A DNA stretch of 64,000 bases from NCBI GenBank assembly GCA_037176845.1, contig JAYKXP010000041.1, positions 186,001 to 250,000 on the forward strand, in the 5' to 3' direction. The notes under the pieces were generated by a model. That model worked only from the letters and a program-made list of their open reading frames with translations. It searched no databases and was not told the DNA's origin. Source of the stretch: Paramarasmius palmivorus. Its lineage: Eukaryota; Basidiomycota; Agaricomycetes; Agaricales; Marasmiaceae. Each line of letters starts with the position of its first letter. Within the stretch, counting starts at the first letter, position 1. Below, piece after piece: positions 54,918 through 64,000 of this stretch. Made by a program: the position numbers and the translations under genes.

Positions 54918-57155
54918 GTTCGAGAGTGGTTTGAAGAGAGAAGTCTGAACCAGATAGGTGACTGGAGATTGCTAGTCGCCGTTGGCTGGCTTTTATACCG
55001 AATTTTGCTTAGCTTTGTGACCGTCATGACTTGTACGTGCTTCGAGAAAGGTCCGTCTCGGGTTCAGGAGGTGAGACTTGAAGAATGTTTGACTCGATTG
55101 TTGATTGGAAAAGTAGGATCAGAGACCATTCGTTGGACGAATTCAGGCTAAACTCCATTTCCTTCGAGGCATGTGAAGTTATCACAACTGTGGGACCCCA
55201 GTTGTACGGGTCACCAAGCTTCAAAGCCGAAGACCAGAGCCTAAATTCAAGGTGATTCCTTCACTCAACGGTCTGCCTCTCTCGAGTACGAGATGGTTGA
55301 AAGCGCATGATGAGGGGCTGAAACTGGGCCTTTCGTCTCTGAAAACCAAGTTCGTCAGGGTCGCAAATGCAGAACATTACTTTCAAAGACGCACCACTGC
55401 AAAGCACATGAAATGGAGGAGGAGAATGTTTTGGAGCTTTTCCTGTACCAGGAGACCTTATCCATCTCAAACTTTCCAGAACGAAATGAAACCCTGATTC
55501 TGAATCTTGGGAACTGGCGCTGAATTTTCGAACGTGTTCTAGGATACTAAAACATCGGGCTGATAGTGACGAGCGTCCTCCATTATCAGGAAGCTTGTGA
55601 AGTGAGAGCTAGTGAGAGGCTCTCAACAAAGCGAGCTTGCGAGCGGTTGAGATTCTGCCTAGGGGAGACTAGAGGCCAAAGAACGACGTCACGCAGATTG
55701 AAACCGTGCGAATAGCAAATAGCCGGGAATAACCGTGCGGATAGCCGTGCAGACTTTCCTTTCAAACGGCCACCCCTTCTATCCGGAGAAAGACCCGATC
55801 GTCACGCTCACGTCACGGTTTTCTTGCTTAATTAGGCAGGCGTCGGTGATGCGGTCTTTTGGTGGTCATGTTTGGCTAGACAAACATTACCGGCACGGTT
55901 TCTTTCCCTCAACATCAGTGTTATGGGTGTTATGCCCTCTCAAAATCTCTCATACAACTGTTCATCAATACTGTGCTCTGGTTAATGATTCAAAATGATA
56001 GTTTTAATTATTTACTCATTAGATATTGGAAGGATTTTGACTCGGCAGTAGAGATGAACAGCCGGAGTGAACATCCGGGTCTTTTGCGGTCTTTTTCCCT
56101 CATTGGAAGGGTTTCCGACACCTCAGAAGCGCATAAAAGACCGTTTTGATGAATAAAAAGACCGTCTCGTCATTTTTGGAGGGGTCCCTTCGCTAATCGT
56201 TGTCAATGGGTGCATAAGTTATGGCATATGAGCTCACCGGGGTTGCCGAGAGCCAAAAAAGTCGCGATGTATCTACCATTTTTTCCGGCGCTCCCGCGCG
56301 TACAGTAGCCTATATCCTACACAGAACACAGTGTCTCTCTGGCCTATCTACTCACTGCAATTTCTTCATTTCCCCAATCCCTGCCCTTGTTCTTGCAAGA
56401 TCATACCTGCCGCGGGCTTGTTACTTTGTCAGCGGCCTCTTTCGGCAGCCGTTGTTTGGTCCTCGGTCACACTGTGACATCCGGTCTTTTTTGCTAACCG
56501 AAGCTCTACTTCGTGCCTCACGTTACCTTCATCAAACCTTCATGCAACGATCCAAGGCCAGGACATCGAGAAGACCTGTCAAAATCTGCGATTTTGCCTT
56601 TCTATTCACTTCGGCACAACTGAACCATGCGGAGAGGTACTGGCGAATGAAATATGTGGGATTTCCAAGCTGATGAATTCCCGACGGCATATCCATGTTC
56701 TTCTTGATCCTGCGGGTCATTCGAACTCGAATGAAGGGCATTGTGTGTCGATTGAAAAAAGACTTTACGGCTTTTGATTGTACATACTCCAAGATTGCCG
56801 CGCTGCTGATAGAGCTTGTCTAGAGCTCGTTAAGGATGGTTTTGCTCAAGCTTCATCGTCCCCTCGCTCCGAGTTTTTGCCACAAAACATGGACGTCTTA
56901 TACGAAGGAAGCAGCTTGGAGTTTGGCTCCCATGCATCACGACCTCATGTTTGTTACTCTTCCTCTTCTTGTTCTGGGGCGCCCCTTCATCTAACCATCG
57001 GTGTCTTTTGTCCGCAATTCTTCGGTTGGAATCCGTCCGTTCCCAAGACTTTCGACATTGACATATTGACAGCTCGACTTCCATTAATATCTCTTTTTGC
57101 AAGCCTTCGGCATGACTCGATAAGCAACTGTATTGGTACCTACAAAGCTCTCCAG
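54918..57155. other. Intergenic stretch, 2.2 kb
   Basis: It holds one copy of a dispersed repeat (55411-55497), short repeats CCGTGCG/CGAATAGC-like near 55705-55752 and a cluster of CGGTCTTTT motifs at 55852-56490. Long frames at 56221-56673 and 56778-57173 have no recognised domain or splice partners. Confidence 0.4.
55411..55497 (+). repeat. Dispersed repeat, copy 1
   Basis: GTTTTGG, CAGGAGACC, ATCCATCTCAAAC and CAGAACGAAATGAA occur with the same spacing at 58941-59027; about four fifths of bases agree over some 85 positions by eye. Confidence 0.65.
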
Positions 57156-57161
57156 TATAAA
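57156..57161 (+). promoter_or_regulatory. TATA box candidate of the peroxygenase gene
   Basis: TATAAA within CCAGTATAAAGGG, 63 bases before the ATG at 57224. Confidence 0.5.
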
Positions 57162-57223
57162 GGGACCTCGTGAAAAGAGATACTCCCCAAAGCGGCTTCT
57201 TCTATCTCTACTTCAGACTCAGC

Positions 57224-58276
57224 ATGAAACTCGTTCTCCTCGTCGCTTCTGCGGTCGCTCTGGCCTCAGCCACAACTAGTCCTCACGACGAGATCGATTG
57301 GTCTCAACACCCCTTCCAAGCTGCGGATGCGGACGACGCGCGTGGGCCTTGTCCTGGTCTCAACACGTACGTGAATACGAAGGACGACTATAATATGCCG
57401 ATTTCTGACGCGATACCTATAATTCTCAGGCTGGCCAACCATGGATTTTTACCTCGCAATGGCAAGAACATCACTATCCCGATTGTTCTACAAGGTGCCG
57501 TAGGTCAGTTGTGCAACCACTTGAATGCCACTGTATAATTCTCATTCTTTATCATAATCTAGACGGCTTCAACGTTCAAAACGACGCTCTCGCACTCGCC
57601 GCCAAGGCTGCCTTGTTCACGTCCAATCTCAATGATCAGTTCACGCTCAACGATATAAAACTGTGCGTTTCATTCTCACCGTGACCCTACATGTACCTCC
57701 GACTTAACTTCGGCCATCAGCCACAGCAACATCGAACACGACGGGTCCATCTCGCGTGCTGACCACGCACTTGGTGACAACGCTGCGTTCAACGAGACCC
57801 ACTTCAATGTTACCGCCAAGCAAAATCCAGGCGTCGACTTCTTCAATGGGACCTCAGCGGGATTGGCGTTCAAAGAGAGACATGCTGACTCTCTTGCGAA
57901 CAACCCTAACATCACGAACACCATCAAAGAGTTCCAGATCAAGCTCCGAGAAGCGGCGCTCTATCTGAGTGTGATGGGTGATCCTGTCACTGGAAAGGCA
58001 CCGAAACAGTGAGTTTATCAAGGTTATGGAATGCAGTGTCGCGAGGTGTTGACCATGTGTTACAGATTTGTGAATATCTTCTTCCGAGAAGAGCGCCTTC
58101 CTTTAGAAGAGGGATGGACGCGTCCTGGTCCCATTACCTCTAGGACTCTGAACCCGATTTCGAGAGACGTTGGCATAGCGTTCCAATGGGAAGGTCCTGA
58201 TTTGACTCGCTGCCCTTGGGTCGTTCTCGCACCTGGTGGGACTGAAGATCCTCTACATGATGGGTCCATCGTTTGA
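57224..58276 (+). CDS. Short unspecific peroxygenase / chloroperoxidase-like heme-thiolate enzyme, 271 residues
   Basis: Secreted heme-thiolate enzyme that uses hydrogen peroxide to oxygenate organic substrates. Five exons: 57224-57366, 57430-57503, 57563-57662, 57721-58008 and 58066-58276, all with good signals. Residues 1-18 are a signal peptide. PCP (heme-ligating Cys43) is followed by LANHGFLPRNGKNIT and by EHDGS (residues 111-115), the acid-base motif of the short family, distinct from the EGD of long peroxygenases. NFTETHF-like and NIT sequences offer N-glycosylation sites. FREERLPLEEGW near the end is also typical. Length and motif order fit the family, so the gene is probably functional. 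Confidence 0.9.
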
Positions 58277-59131
58277 ACTCGACGATGCTTGAATTTCTCA
58301 CAAAATGGGGGGGTTCCGAGAGGATACGTGGTCAATAGTGTTGTTTTATGAAACCAAAATACCTGAATGTTATTCAGTATGATTTACATGAGATACCTAG
58401 TTCCAAGCCTGTTGTGCAAAGAGCCCGAGTACCCATTAAATAGGACCAGACTATAAGAGCTGACATCACCATCCATATACTTCTTCTCGCTCTGCAAGGC
58501 GTTCAAAGCAGATAACACCGTCGCCATCAAGCTGGACTATAGGCCAAGTCGGATGTGAGGCTTGGCAAAAACTAGTGGGACTTACGACAATCTCTAATAT
58601 GTGTATGACCTATGACAAGCCATCAGCATGGGAGAGATAGAAAGCACAATCATGCAAACCTCCGAAAATGAGGATAGGTGTAATTGGATCATGATGCACC
58701 GCTCGGATCGCTTTTCGCTTGAACAGGGGTGTAGTTCGGACGCGTTGTTCTGGAGACTTGGTGGTTTCGGGTGACAGAAGCGATCGAAAAGTAAGCCCAA
58801 CTCCCAAGCTAACCTTCCCAGTCCTGCGCCTGGTACACACCAAAACAAGCCCGGCGCGTTCGTCGGCATCGACAAGCCTGAGCCTGAACACCTTCGGAAT
58901 GGGTTGAATGGTAGCCCGTTCCTCTACGCCGTCCACAACGACCATGAAAGAGAAATTGTTTTGGGTTTTTCTGGATCAGGAGACCCACATCCATCTCAAA
59001 CCTGGCAGAACGAAATGAAGCCCTGGACGTTGAGATCTGAGTGTGACTGCCGAATATACGTAGATAGGAATAGGTTCGCACGATGTCCATATATATTCGA
59101 GTCAAGTCCATGTCCCTGTTTTACTATTATC
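58277..59131. other. Intergenic stretch with repeat
   Basis: No supported exon; minus frames at 58594-59111 are shadows or relics. It contains the second dispersed repeat. Confidence 0.35.
58941..59027 (+). repeat. Dispersed repeat, copy 2
   Basis: Partner of 55411-55497, same orientation. A weaker third match may exist near 53.8-53.9 kb. Confidence 0.6.
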
Positions 59132-59732
59132 ATGCCTCCCACTTACCACTCAATCTCGCATCCTTCGAAAGAAGTAGCCCCAGATCAGGATATCGATCCA
59201 GAACGCTTGACTGCTGTCCGGAGATTGGAGCCGAAGTCATTGTACTTTTGCAGGTGTATAAGTGAGGGTTTCCCACTGACTTTCTGTTCACAGTCGCCCT
59301 AAATTCATGCACCATAACGCAGGAACAGTTCTATCTGAGTTCTACATTGATTTACAGAAACAGGATGAAACATCTTTCACCTACATCTCATGCATACTCC
59401 TCGCCGCTAGTATCATCCTGCACAAGAGCACCGAGCTCTTACTTCCAGAACTCATCAGACACATTTTCATTGCCCCTGAGGCACTTGCTATATGTGGCCT
59501 CATCGCTGACTTCCTTATCTCTCTTCATCTGGGACCTTTGAAGGGGAATGGCAGGAGGGCGACCGACAATGAGGAGACGGTCCGATTGCTGAGTACGCGC
59601 CTTAGCATTCGTCATGCACCGGAGCTTTGCATTTTATGCTCGGGGGTGTTATTCCAGATAGGTTTGGTGGTCGTCCTGGGCGTTGCGTCGTATCGGAGAC
59701 TAGTGGGGTGGTTTACTTTTTTGATGGACTAG
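59132..59732 (+). CDS. Probable membrane protein, 186 residues
   Basis: Exons 59132-59253 and 59294-59732 join across a 40-base intron (GTGTAT...TTCACAG). The soluble N terminus (MPPTYHSISHPSKEVAPDQD, then LTAVRRLEPKSLYFCSRPKF) is followed by hydrophobic stretches: YISCILLAASIIL, IAPEALAICGLIADFLISL and ILCSGVLFQIGLVVVLGVA. That suggests three membrane segments, with basic and acidic residues between the last two. No family is recognised. The short intron is at the lower end of this window but its signals are good. Confidence 0.5.
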
Positions 59733-61239
59733 GATAAGGACACGATAAGTAGTCTGAGATAGATAGCCAATCTATCAACCTGAAGATTCGGTGGTCAGTG
59801 GTGAAAGGCATCTCTTTGGTGGAAGCCTAACCTAAAGATCGTGACTGAGAGGCACGGTTTGTGTAAAGCCTTGCGAAAAGAAATGGGGTGAGAACTGGAG
59901 CAAGATGGATAGGCTGCTTACCTTTGTATACGTCGATGTGAAGTACTACCTGTGATGTAGTCTCTATTCGAGGATCGTAGATGTATCGACACCGATGCAT
60001 TCACTCAATGGAGAGTGCCACCAACAGAGTCACTTGTGCGTCCAACAACATTACAGCTGTTCATCGTGGACAGTCTGCATGAAGAGGATGAATTCGACGC
60101 AAGGCTGTGGTAATTACCTATTGATTATAATGAGGTACTTTCCAAGCGCCGTTGCGGCCATAAGCTTGAGCGATGTCCCTTATTGCATTAGATGACCGGT
60201 CTATTAATTCAACTCCTGTTACTGCGCGAGTGTTACTGCGCGAAGAATTTGCCGTGACATGGTCAATGAAAGCGGCGTTCTCACCATATAAGACCAAGAC
60301 CTTCACTGTCGTGTCGGCCTCGTTATAACACCGGTGAATTGAACGTCAGGGACTGTAAGTGTTGATGACCGACAACCGAAAGGCCTAGCATAGAAGAATT
60401 AAACACAATGGGAATAAAGCGCGCAGGGACTAGTCGGATGCACCTTGGATGGGTCTTAGGCTTCCTGAGATGTACAAATGAGTAGGCGGATAGCACTGGG
60501 ATAGAAGGTTCACATACGATAATATCCATCAGAGACGTGGAGGCAATATTGAGTTTCCTGGCACACTGATTATCATGCAGTCCTGCGTGCAGAATCCAGC
60601 GGTGCAGATGGTTTCTCTTCAATGCTCAACGATGTACAAGAGCAAGTATCCGTTTCGCGACGAACTATAAGTCTATGGCTTGTTGTGTATTTGCGTCGGC
60701 TACAATTGAAATTCTGGACCTGAGCCTTCGTGAAAATGACGAGAACTCGCAATAGCCTGGCCTTTTCAGGATCACTGGTATCGGATGATGAAGGTAAGAG
60801 GTGAGGTGACCGGCGCCTATTTTTTTTCACATACTTCTTCGCAACCACCATGATCATACGTTTCCTTCCTTCCTTCCATACGGGTGCAACTCTCATGCTC
60901 GCTTCTTTCCGATTCAGTCACGGCAAGATGATTTTTTGAGTCAGTAAACATCCTTAGGGATGCAGCACCTTGCATATTGACCCTTACCATTGACAGGTAC
61001 TCTCATTCGTACTGGACACCAACTGGACTTGGCCATGAAAAGCCATCGCACAAGGAACAGCTTCAACTTTCTGTCAAGATCAAGTCCTTAAATTCACCTC
61101 TTTCACACTGCCGGAGCATATAGAACCCATGGCGTGCCCCACATCACCAAACCGTCAGGCGCTCTGCACCCTCTTGGAACCAGACGCCCAAAACAGGATA
61201 TCTTTGTCCATCACCACCACCATCACCCTGTATTAAACA
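59733..61239. other. Intergenic stretch with an unresolved minus-strand candidate
   Basis: On the minus strand 60118-60312 reads EADTTVKVLVLYGENAAFID and RDIAQAYGRNGAWK, and 60430-60620 reads WILHAGLHDNQCARKLNIAS and VLSAYSFVHLRKPK. These look like coding fragments, but I could not assemble them into a gene with an ATG. A GGAAGGAAGGAA run lies at about 60861-60878. Confidence 0.3.
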
Positions 61240-62115
61240 ATGCCACAGCCCATGTTCAACGACGCCTCTCGTTTCAGCATCAGCGGCGGGACTTTCAGCA
61301 ACGTCGGACGAGATCAGTACAACAACAGCAACAACACCACGAACCACATTCGAGGATCCCATAATCAGTATCATACGGAGAATCATGGGAGTCACAATGT
61401 AACGAATAATGGTGTCACTTACGGTGAGCTGCCGATTCTCGGTTATTCCTACCGATAGAAGGCTCATTTTGTCTACTTAGGTCAATGGGGAGACGACGAA
61501 GATGAGGATGAATGGGACTCGGGCGAGGATGAGCATGAGTATGAAAGACAGCAGGCGTACTACCCTCGGCCTCGTGGTATGGGTATGTGATTCTTTGTGT
61601 CTGGCCAAAGATGTATCGTCTGATAATCGATCCTCGTAGGTCCCCAATATGGCAGAGGCAGATATGGCCCACCACCACGTCCACCATATCGTCCACAACC
61701 CTACCCCAACGATGCTTTCCGCCCAAGAATGCCGTATGCCGCTACAGATCCGTACTATTATCCAGGACCAGGCCAGCATCCTCAGGATTACTATCCTGAT
61801 TATGAAGCGCCTGAGCGGCCTGGTATGCAGCCAAGAAATTCGGCTCCTTATCCAGACTATCCGGATCCACGTCAGCGGCAGAGACCGGGACCTTACTATC
61901 CTGAGGCCTATGACGAGAGGTACGGTCCACCTCGTCAGTCACAATCGCCGCCTCCGCCGCCTCAAGCTCCACGTCGCCAGGCCACCCATAATCCATTCAG
62001 AAAAGCGCCAGCTCGACGCGAGGATTCTGGTCAGCAAGGATCAGGATCTGAAGATGGTCTCAGCCAGGGCGGAGAAGGCAATGAATATACCGTTCCTCGT
62101 AGTAGCGATCGTTAG
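61240..62115 (+). CDS. Asn-rich/Pro-Tyr-rich low-complexity protein, 251 residues
   Basis: Exons 61240-61423, 61481-61576 and 61640-62115. The N terminus FNDASRFSISGGTFSNVGRD then an Asn/His-rich tract (NNSNNTTNHIRGSHNQYH) is of the kind found in front of fungal NLR-like signalling proteins and may be amyloid-prone. A short acidic block (DDEDEDEWDSGEDEHEYE) follows. The remaining 160 residues are Pro/Tyr/Arg-rich (GRGRYGPPPRPPYRPQPYP). No enzymatic domain is present. Such composition suggests a condensate- or assembly-forming protein; this is inference from composition only. Confidence 0.65.
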
Positions 62116-62578
62116 TCAGCTTTAAGCTTTAGGTTATATTTACGTTTCGATGGTTTGGTCTCCTTGGCCTATGATGTATGGACATGATTCGTCTGGAATG
62201 GCACTGGATATTTATTTACTGTCATTGCGGTGATATCGTTGCTCGCTCCCACCGCCGCGACTGCCTAACCTACACTTTTCACGATATGGTAGCTCATACA
62301 GATCCAGCGGGGCGTTACTTGGGGTTTGACATTCAACGTTCAACGTTTAATTGTCAGGGTGAGGCGCTCAAGTTGTCATCTGGGTGCATCGGGGAAGAAA
62401 CTAGTGGGCAGCTACTGTTCGGTAGACGTCAAAAGTTGCCGATGTTGACTTGGGAATGCTTTTTACCACAAGTGGGATCCTGCTGCCTTTCCCCACGTAC
62501 GACACCGATGCCCAGGAAAAGCATTTCATTCACTGGTAGTACTACAGAGTTTACAGTGACAAAATTAAGGTATCCTAT
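62116..62578. other. Convergent intergenic stretch
   Basis: No supported exon. Inverted and direct short repeats (CATTCAACGTTCAACG) near 62330 are the only visible structure. Confidence 0.35.
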
Positions 62579-64000
62579 TTAGGTGTATGATGGTGGTGGT
62601 TCGTGTAGATGTCCCGTGGGTCTACTCCCCTGACGGAGGTTCTCGAGTTCTCGACGAAGATTTTGCACGTCCGCTCGGAGTTCACATACCCCGTTCCTTC
62701 TTCGCTCATCATGAGTGGCATTGATAGGGGAGATTAGAGGTTGTCGTATCGGTGGAGTGAAGGAACTGCGTTCCTTGCTATAGGAGTAAGGGCTGTGGGA
62801 TGTTGTTGGGGTGCTGGCGGAGGAGACAGGACTTGAAATAAGCTTGGATGTATCGTCGGCGTACAGACCAGTGAATGGTGTGAAATAATGCCGTTCCTCT
62901 CGTTGCTTTCTCTTCCATAGATACCAGCCAATCGCGAGGAGCACAGCTAGGGCAAAGACACCCCCGACAACACCTCCGGCTATTGCACCTGCTGAAGAGC
63001 CTGCAGGCGTGCCGGCTGAGACGCTGGATAATTTGCTCTCCAGGCTGGCGAGATTCGCGTCAATAGATATCTTCGAAGGATGCCTACGCAACGTACCCAA
63101 GAGCTAGTAGTGCAAACATTGCACCTTGCGCTGGGCTATGAGACACGATCAAACCCAGATAATTTAATGATACTGTATTTACAGACGGACCTTGCACTTC
63201 CGGAGATCATTGAGCCACTATTGGTATAATAGGTAGTTGGGAATACACCGGATTCCAATCGAGGAGAACGATCAGAGGCCTTGACATGAACCATCCTTAC
63301 AAGGTCATCTCGCATCGCAGTATCAGCTAAAGCTCCAGCCGTAAACATGGTCCAGTCTGAAATGATCTAAAAGTTAGCTACTTCCAAAAGACAATGAAAG
63401 TGGAACAGACGGGACATCGCAGTATGAGGTGTATCGGAATCAAATGGTAGGCCATATCTATCTCCTGGAAAAACTTCAGGTTGAAACCAGAAGATGAGAT
63501 ACTGAATACACACCCTGTGCACTGAGACGAGTGTAGAATCGTCCTTGAGCAGAGAGCATCTATATTACTAGAGTGAGAAAGTCATCAGAAAGGAGATGTT
63601 GTTCGTACCTCTTGAGTGGCAACGTTTTTACCCAGAAGCTTGTCTGCATACAAGTTATAGACCATGCTCCACCTCGAACTCTGGCCGTAGGAAGACGAGA
63701 AATGATCTGAGGACCATGCTAAATCCCTCCATTTTTGAGCATAGGACGTCGCTGTATTCTTTCTACGATTTCAGCTTGAAATCTCTTTTGAGACTGGCAA
63801 GAAAGCACACCAGGTAAATTTTCGCATCGTCGTCCTTCCCTAAGGCGTAACAAATGTCCGCCATAGCATGTATTCCAAGGATCCCTTTGACAGCCAAGTT
63901 CGTGGAGTTGACCGAGGCTTGCTCACTATCGCTGAAGCTGCCTGGATTATTAGTTCGCGTGAAAGCTTCATGACATACAAACTCACGAAAGGTGAGGTGT
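62579..64000 (-). CDS. gtaA: GtaA-like glutaminase, C-terminal part with membrane anchor (5' end beyond right edge)
   Basis: GtaA-type glutaminases are secreted fungal enzymes releasing ammonia from glutamine. Exons from the edge: 63987-64000, 63811-63941, 63609-63758, 63514-63559, 63411-63464, 63191-63356, 63097-63135 and 62579-63044, with introns of 45-55 bases. Diagnostic blocks are STNLAVKGILGIHAMAD, ATSYAQKWRDLAWSSD, SSRWSMVYNLYADKLLG, RYGLPFDSDTPH, WTMFTAGAL and PAQGAMFALLALG. After the domain the protein adds SSVSAGTPAGSSAGAI, a membrane helix (GGVVGGVFALAVLLAIGWYL), KRKQREE and a 110-residue cytosolic tail. The N-terminal half is outside the window. The anchor implies a cell-surface enzyme. 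Confidence 0.85.

Noticed and set aside
56221..57173. Two long plus-strand ORFs (150 and 131 codons) before the peroxygenase gene
   Set aside because: Low-complexity, Ser/Leu-rich composition, no family resemblance, no splice continuity, and the second runs through the peroxygenase TATA box.
60118..60896. Minus-strand gene candidate with VLVLYGENAAFID and WILHAGLHDNQCARK
   Set aside because: Fragments look coding but no ATG-initiated, in-phase exon set could be built; reported only as unresolved sequence.
1..64000. Prokaryotic defence systems or CRISPR arrays
   Set aside because: Intron-rich eukaryotic genes throughout; no spaced direct repeats of the right size.

Overview
The window looks like nuclear DNA of a mushroom-forming basidiomycete (Agaricomycetes). 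Most genes are split by GT-AG introns of about 45-60 bases. The recognisable families fit that group: a Helitron with the DUF6570/Helitron_like_N type of Rep protein, a DUF6699 protein, a short heme-thiolate peroxygenase, a GtaA-like glutaminase, F-box/LRR expansions and several lineage-specific families. No rRNA, CRISPR array or prokaryotic operon was seen, and I recognised no tRNA. All exon joins were deduced by hand from frame continuity and splice signals; they are inferences and no transcript was available.

Layout. 1-3.8 kb (-): the 5' two thirds of a Helitron Rep/helicase gene, running off the left edge. 3.9-12.3 kb: a compact run with DNA polymerase delta subunit 4, a nucleotidyltransferase-like orphan, several orphans, a five-exon gene at 8.6-10.1 kb and a ribonucleotide reductase small subunit without its usual tail. 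12.5-13.7 kb: remnants of broken orphan genes. 14.2-19.8 kb: a BTB-like gene, an orphan, a divergent SKP1 paralogue and an 860-residue orphan. 20-24.4 kb: a gene-poor segment with two perfect 36-bp inverted repeats and a frame-broken anoctamin (TMEM16/Ist2) pseudogene. 25-28.4 kb: an F-box gene with one in-frame stop and a DUF6699 gene. 30.1-31.15 kb: a tandem duplication of about 530 bp. 31.3-33.6 kb: a ten-exon orphan. 34.8-41.7 kb: duplicated F-box/LRR genes together with a NIF3-like gene and its pseudogene. 42-43.4 kb: an orphan.

43.7-53.4 kb is the most unusual part. Seven same-strand copies of one orphan gene stand in tandem. Exon 2 is 508 bases in five copies, 502 in the first, and 509 in a frameshifted one. 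In every copy the last intron splits the stop codon (T|GA, T|AA or T|AG). Two solo exon-1 relics lie between copies. The array is bracketed by an opposite-strand serine-rich gene (intact on the right, a pseudogene on the left), which suggests growth by segmental duplication.

54-64 kb: a secreted proline-rich cysteine-doublet protein, the peroxygenase, a membrane protein, an Asn-rich low-complexity protein and the 3' part of a glutaminase gene that ends in a transmembrane anchor and runs off the right edge.

Functionally, the housekeeping genes (POLD4, RNR small subunit) sit among adaptor-type genes (SKP1-like, F-box, BTB-like), secreted enzymes and orphans. Duplicates, nonsense codons and frameshifts are frequent, as expected for a fast-evolving accessory region with transposon activity.
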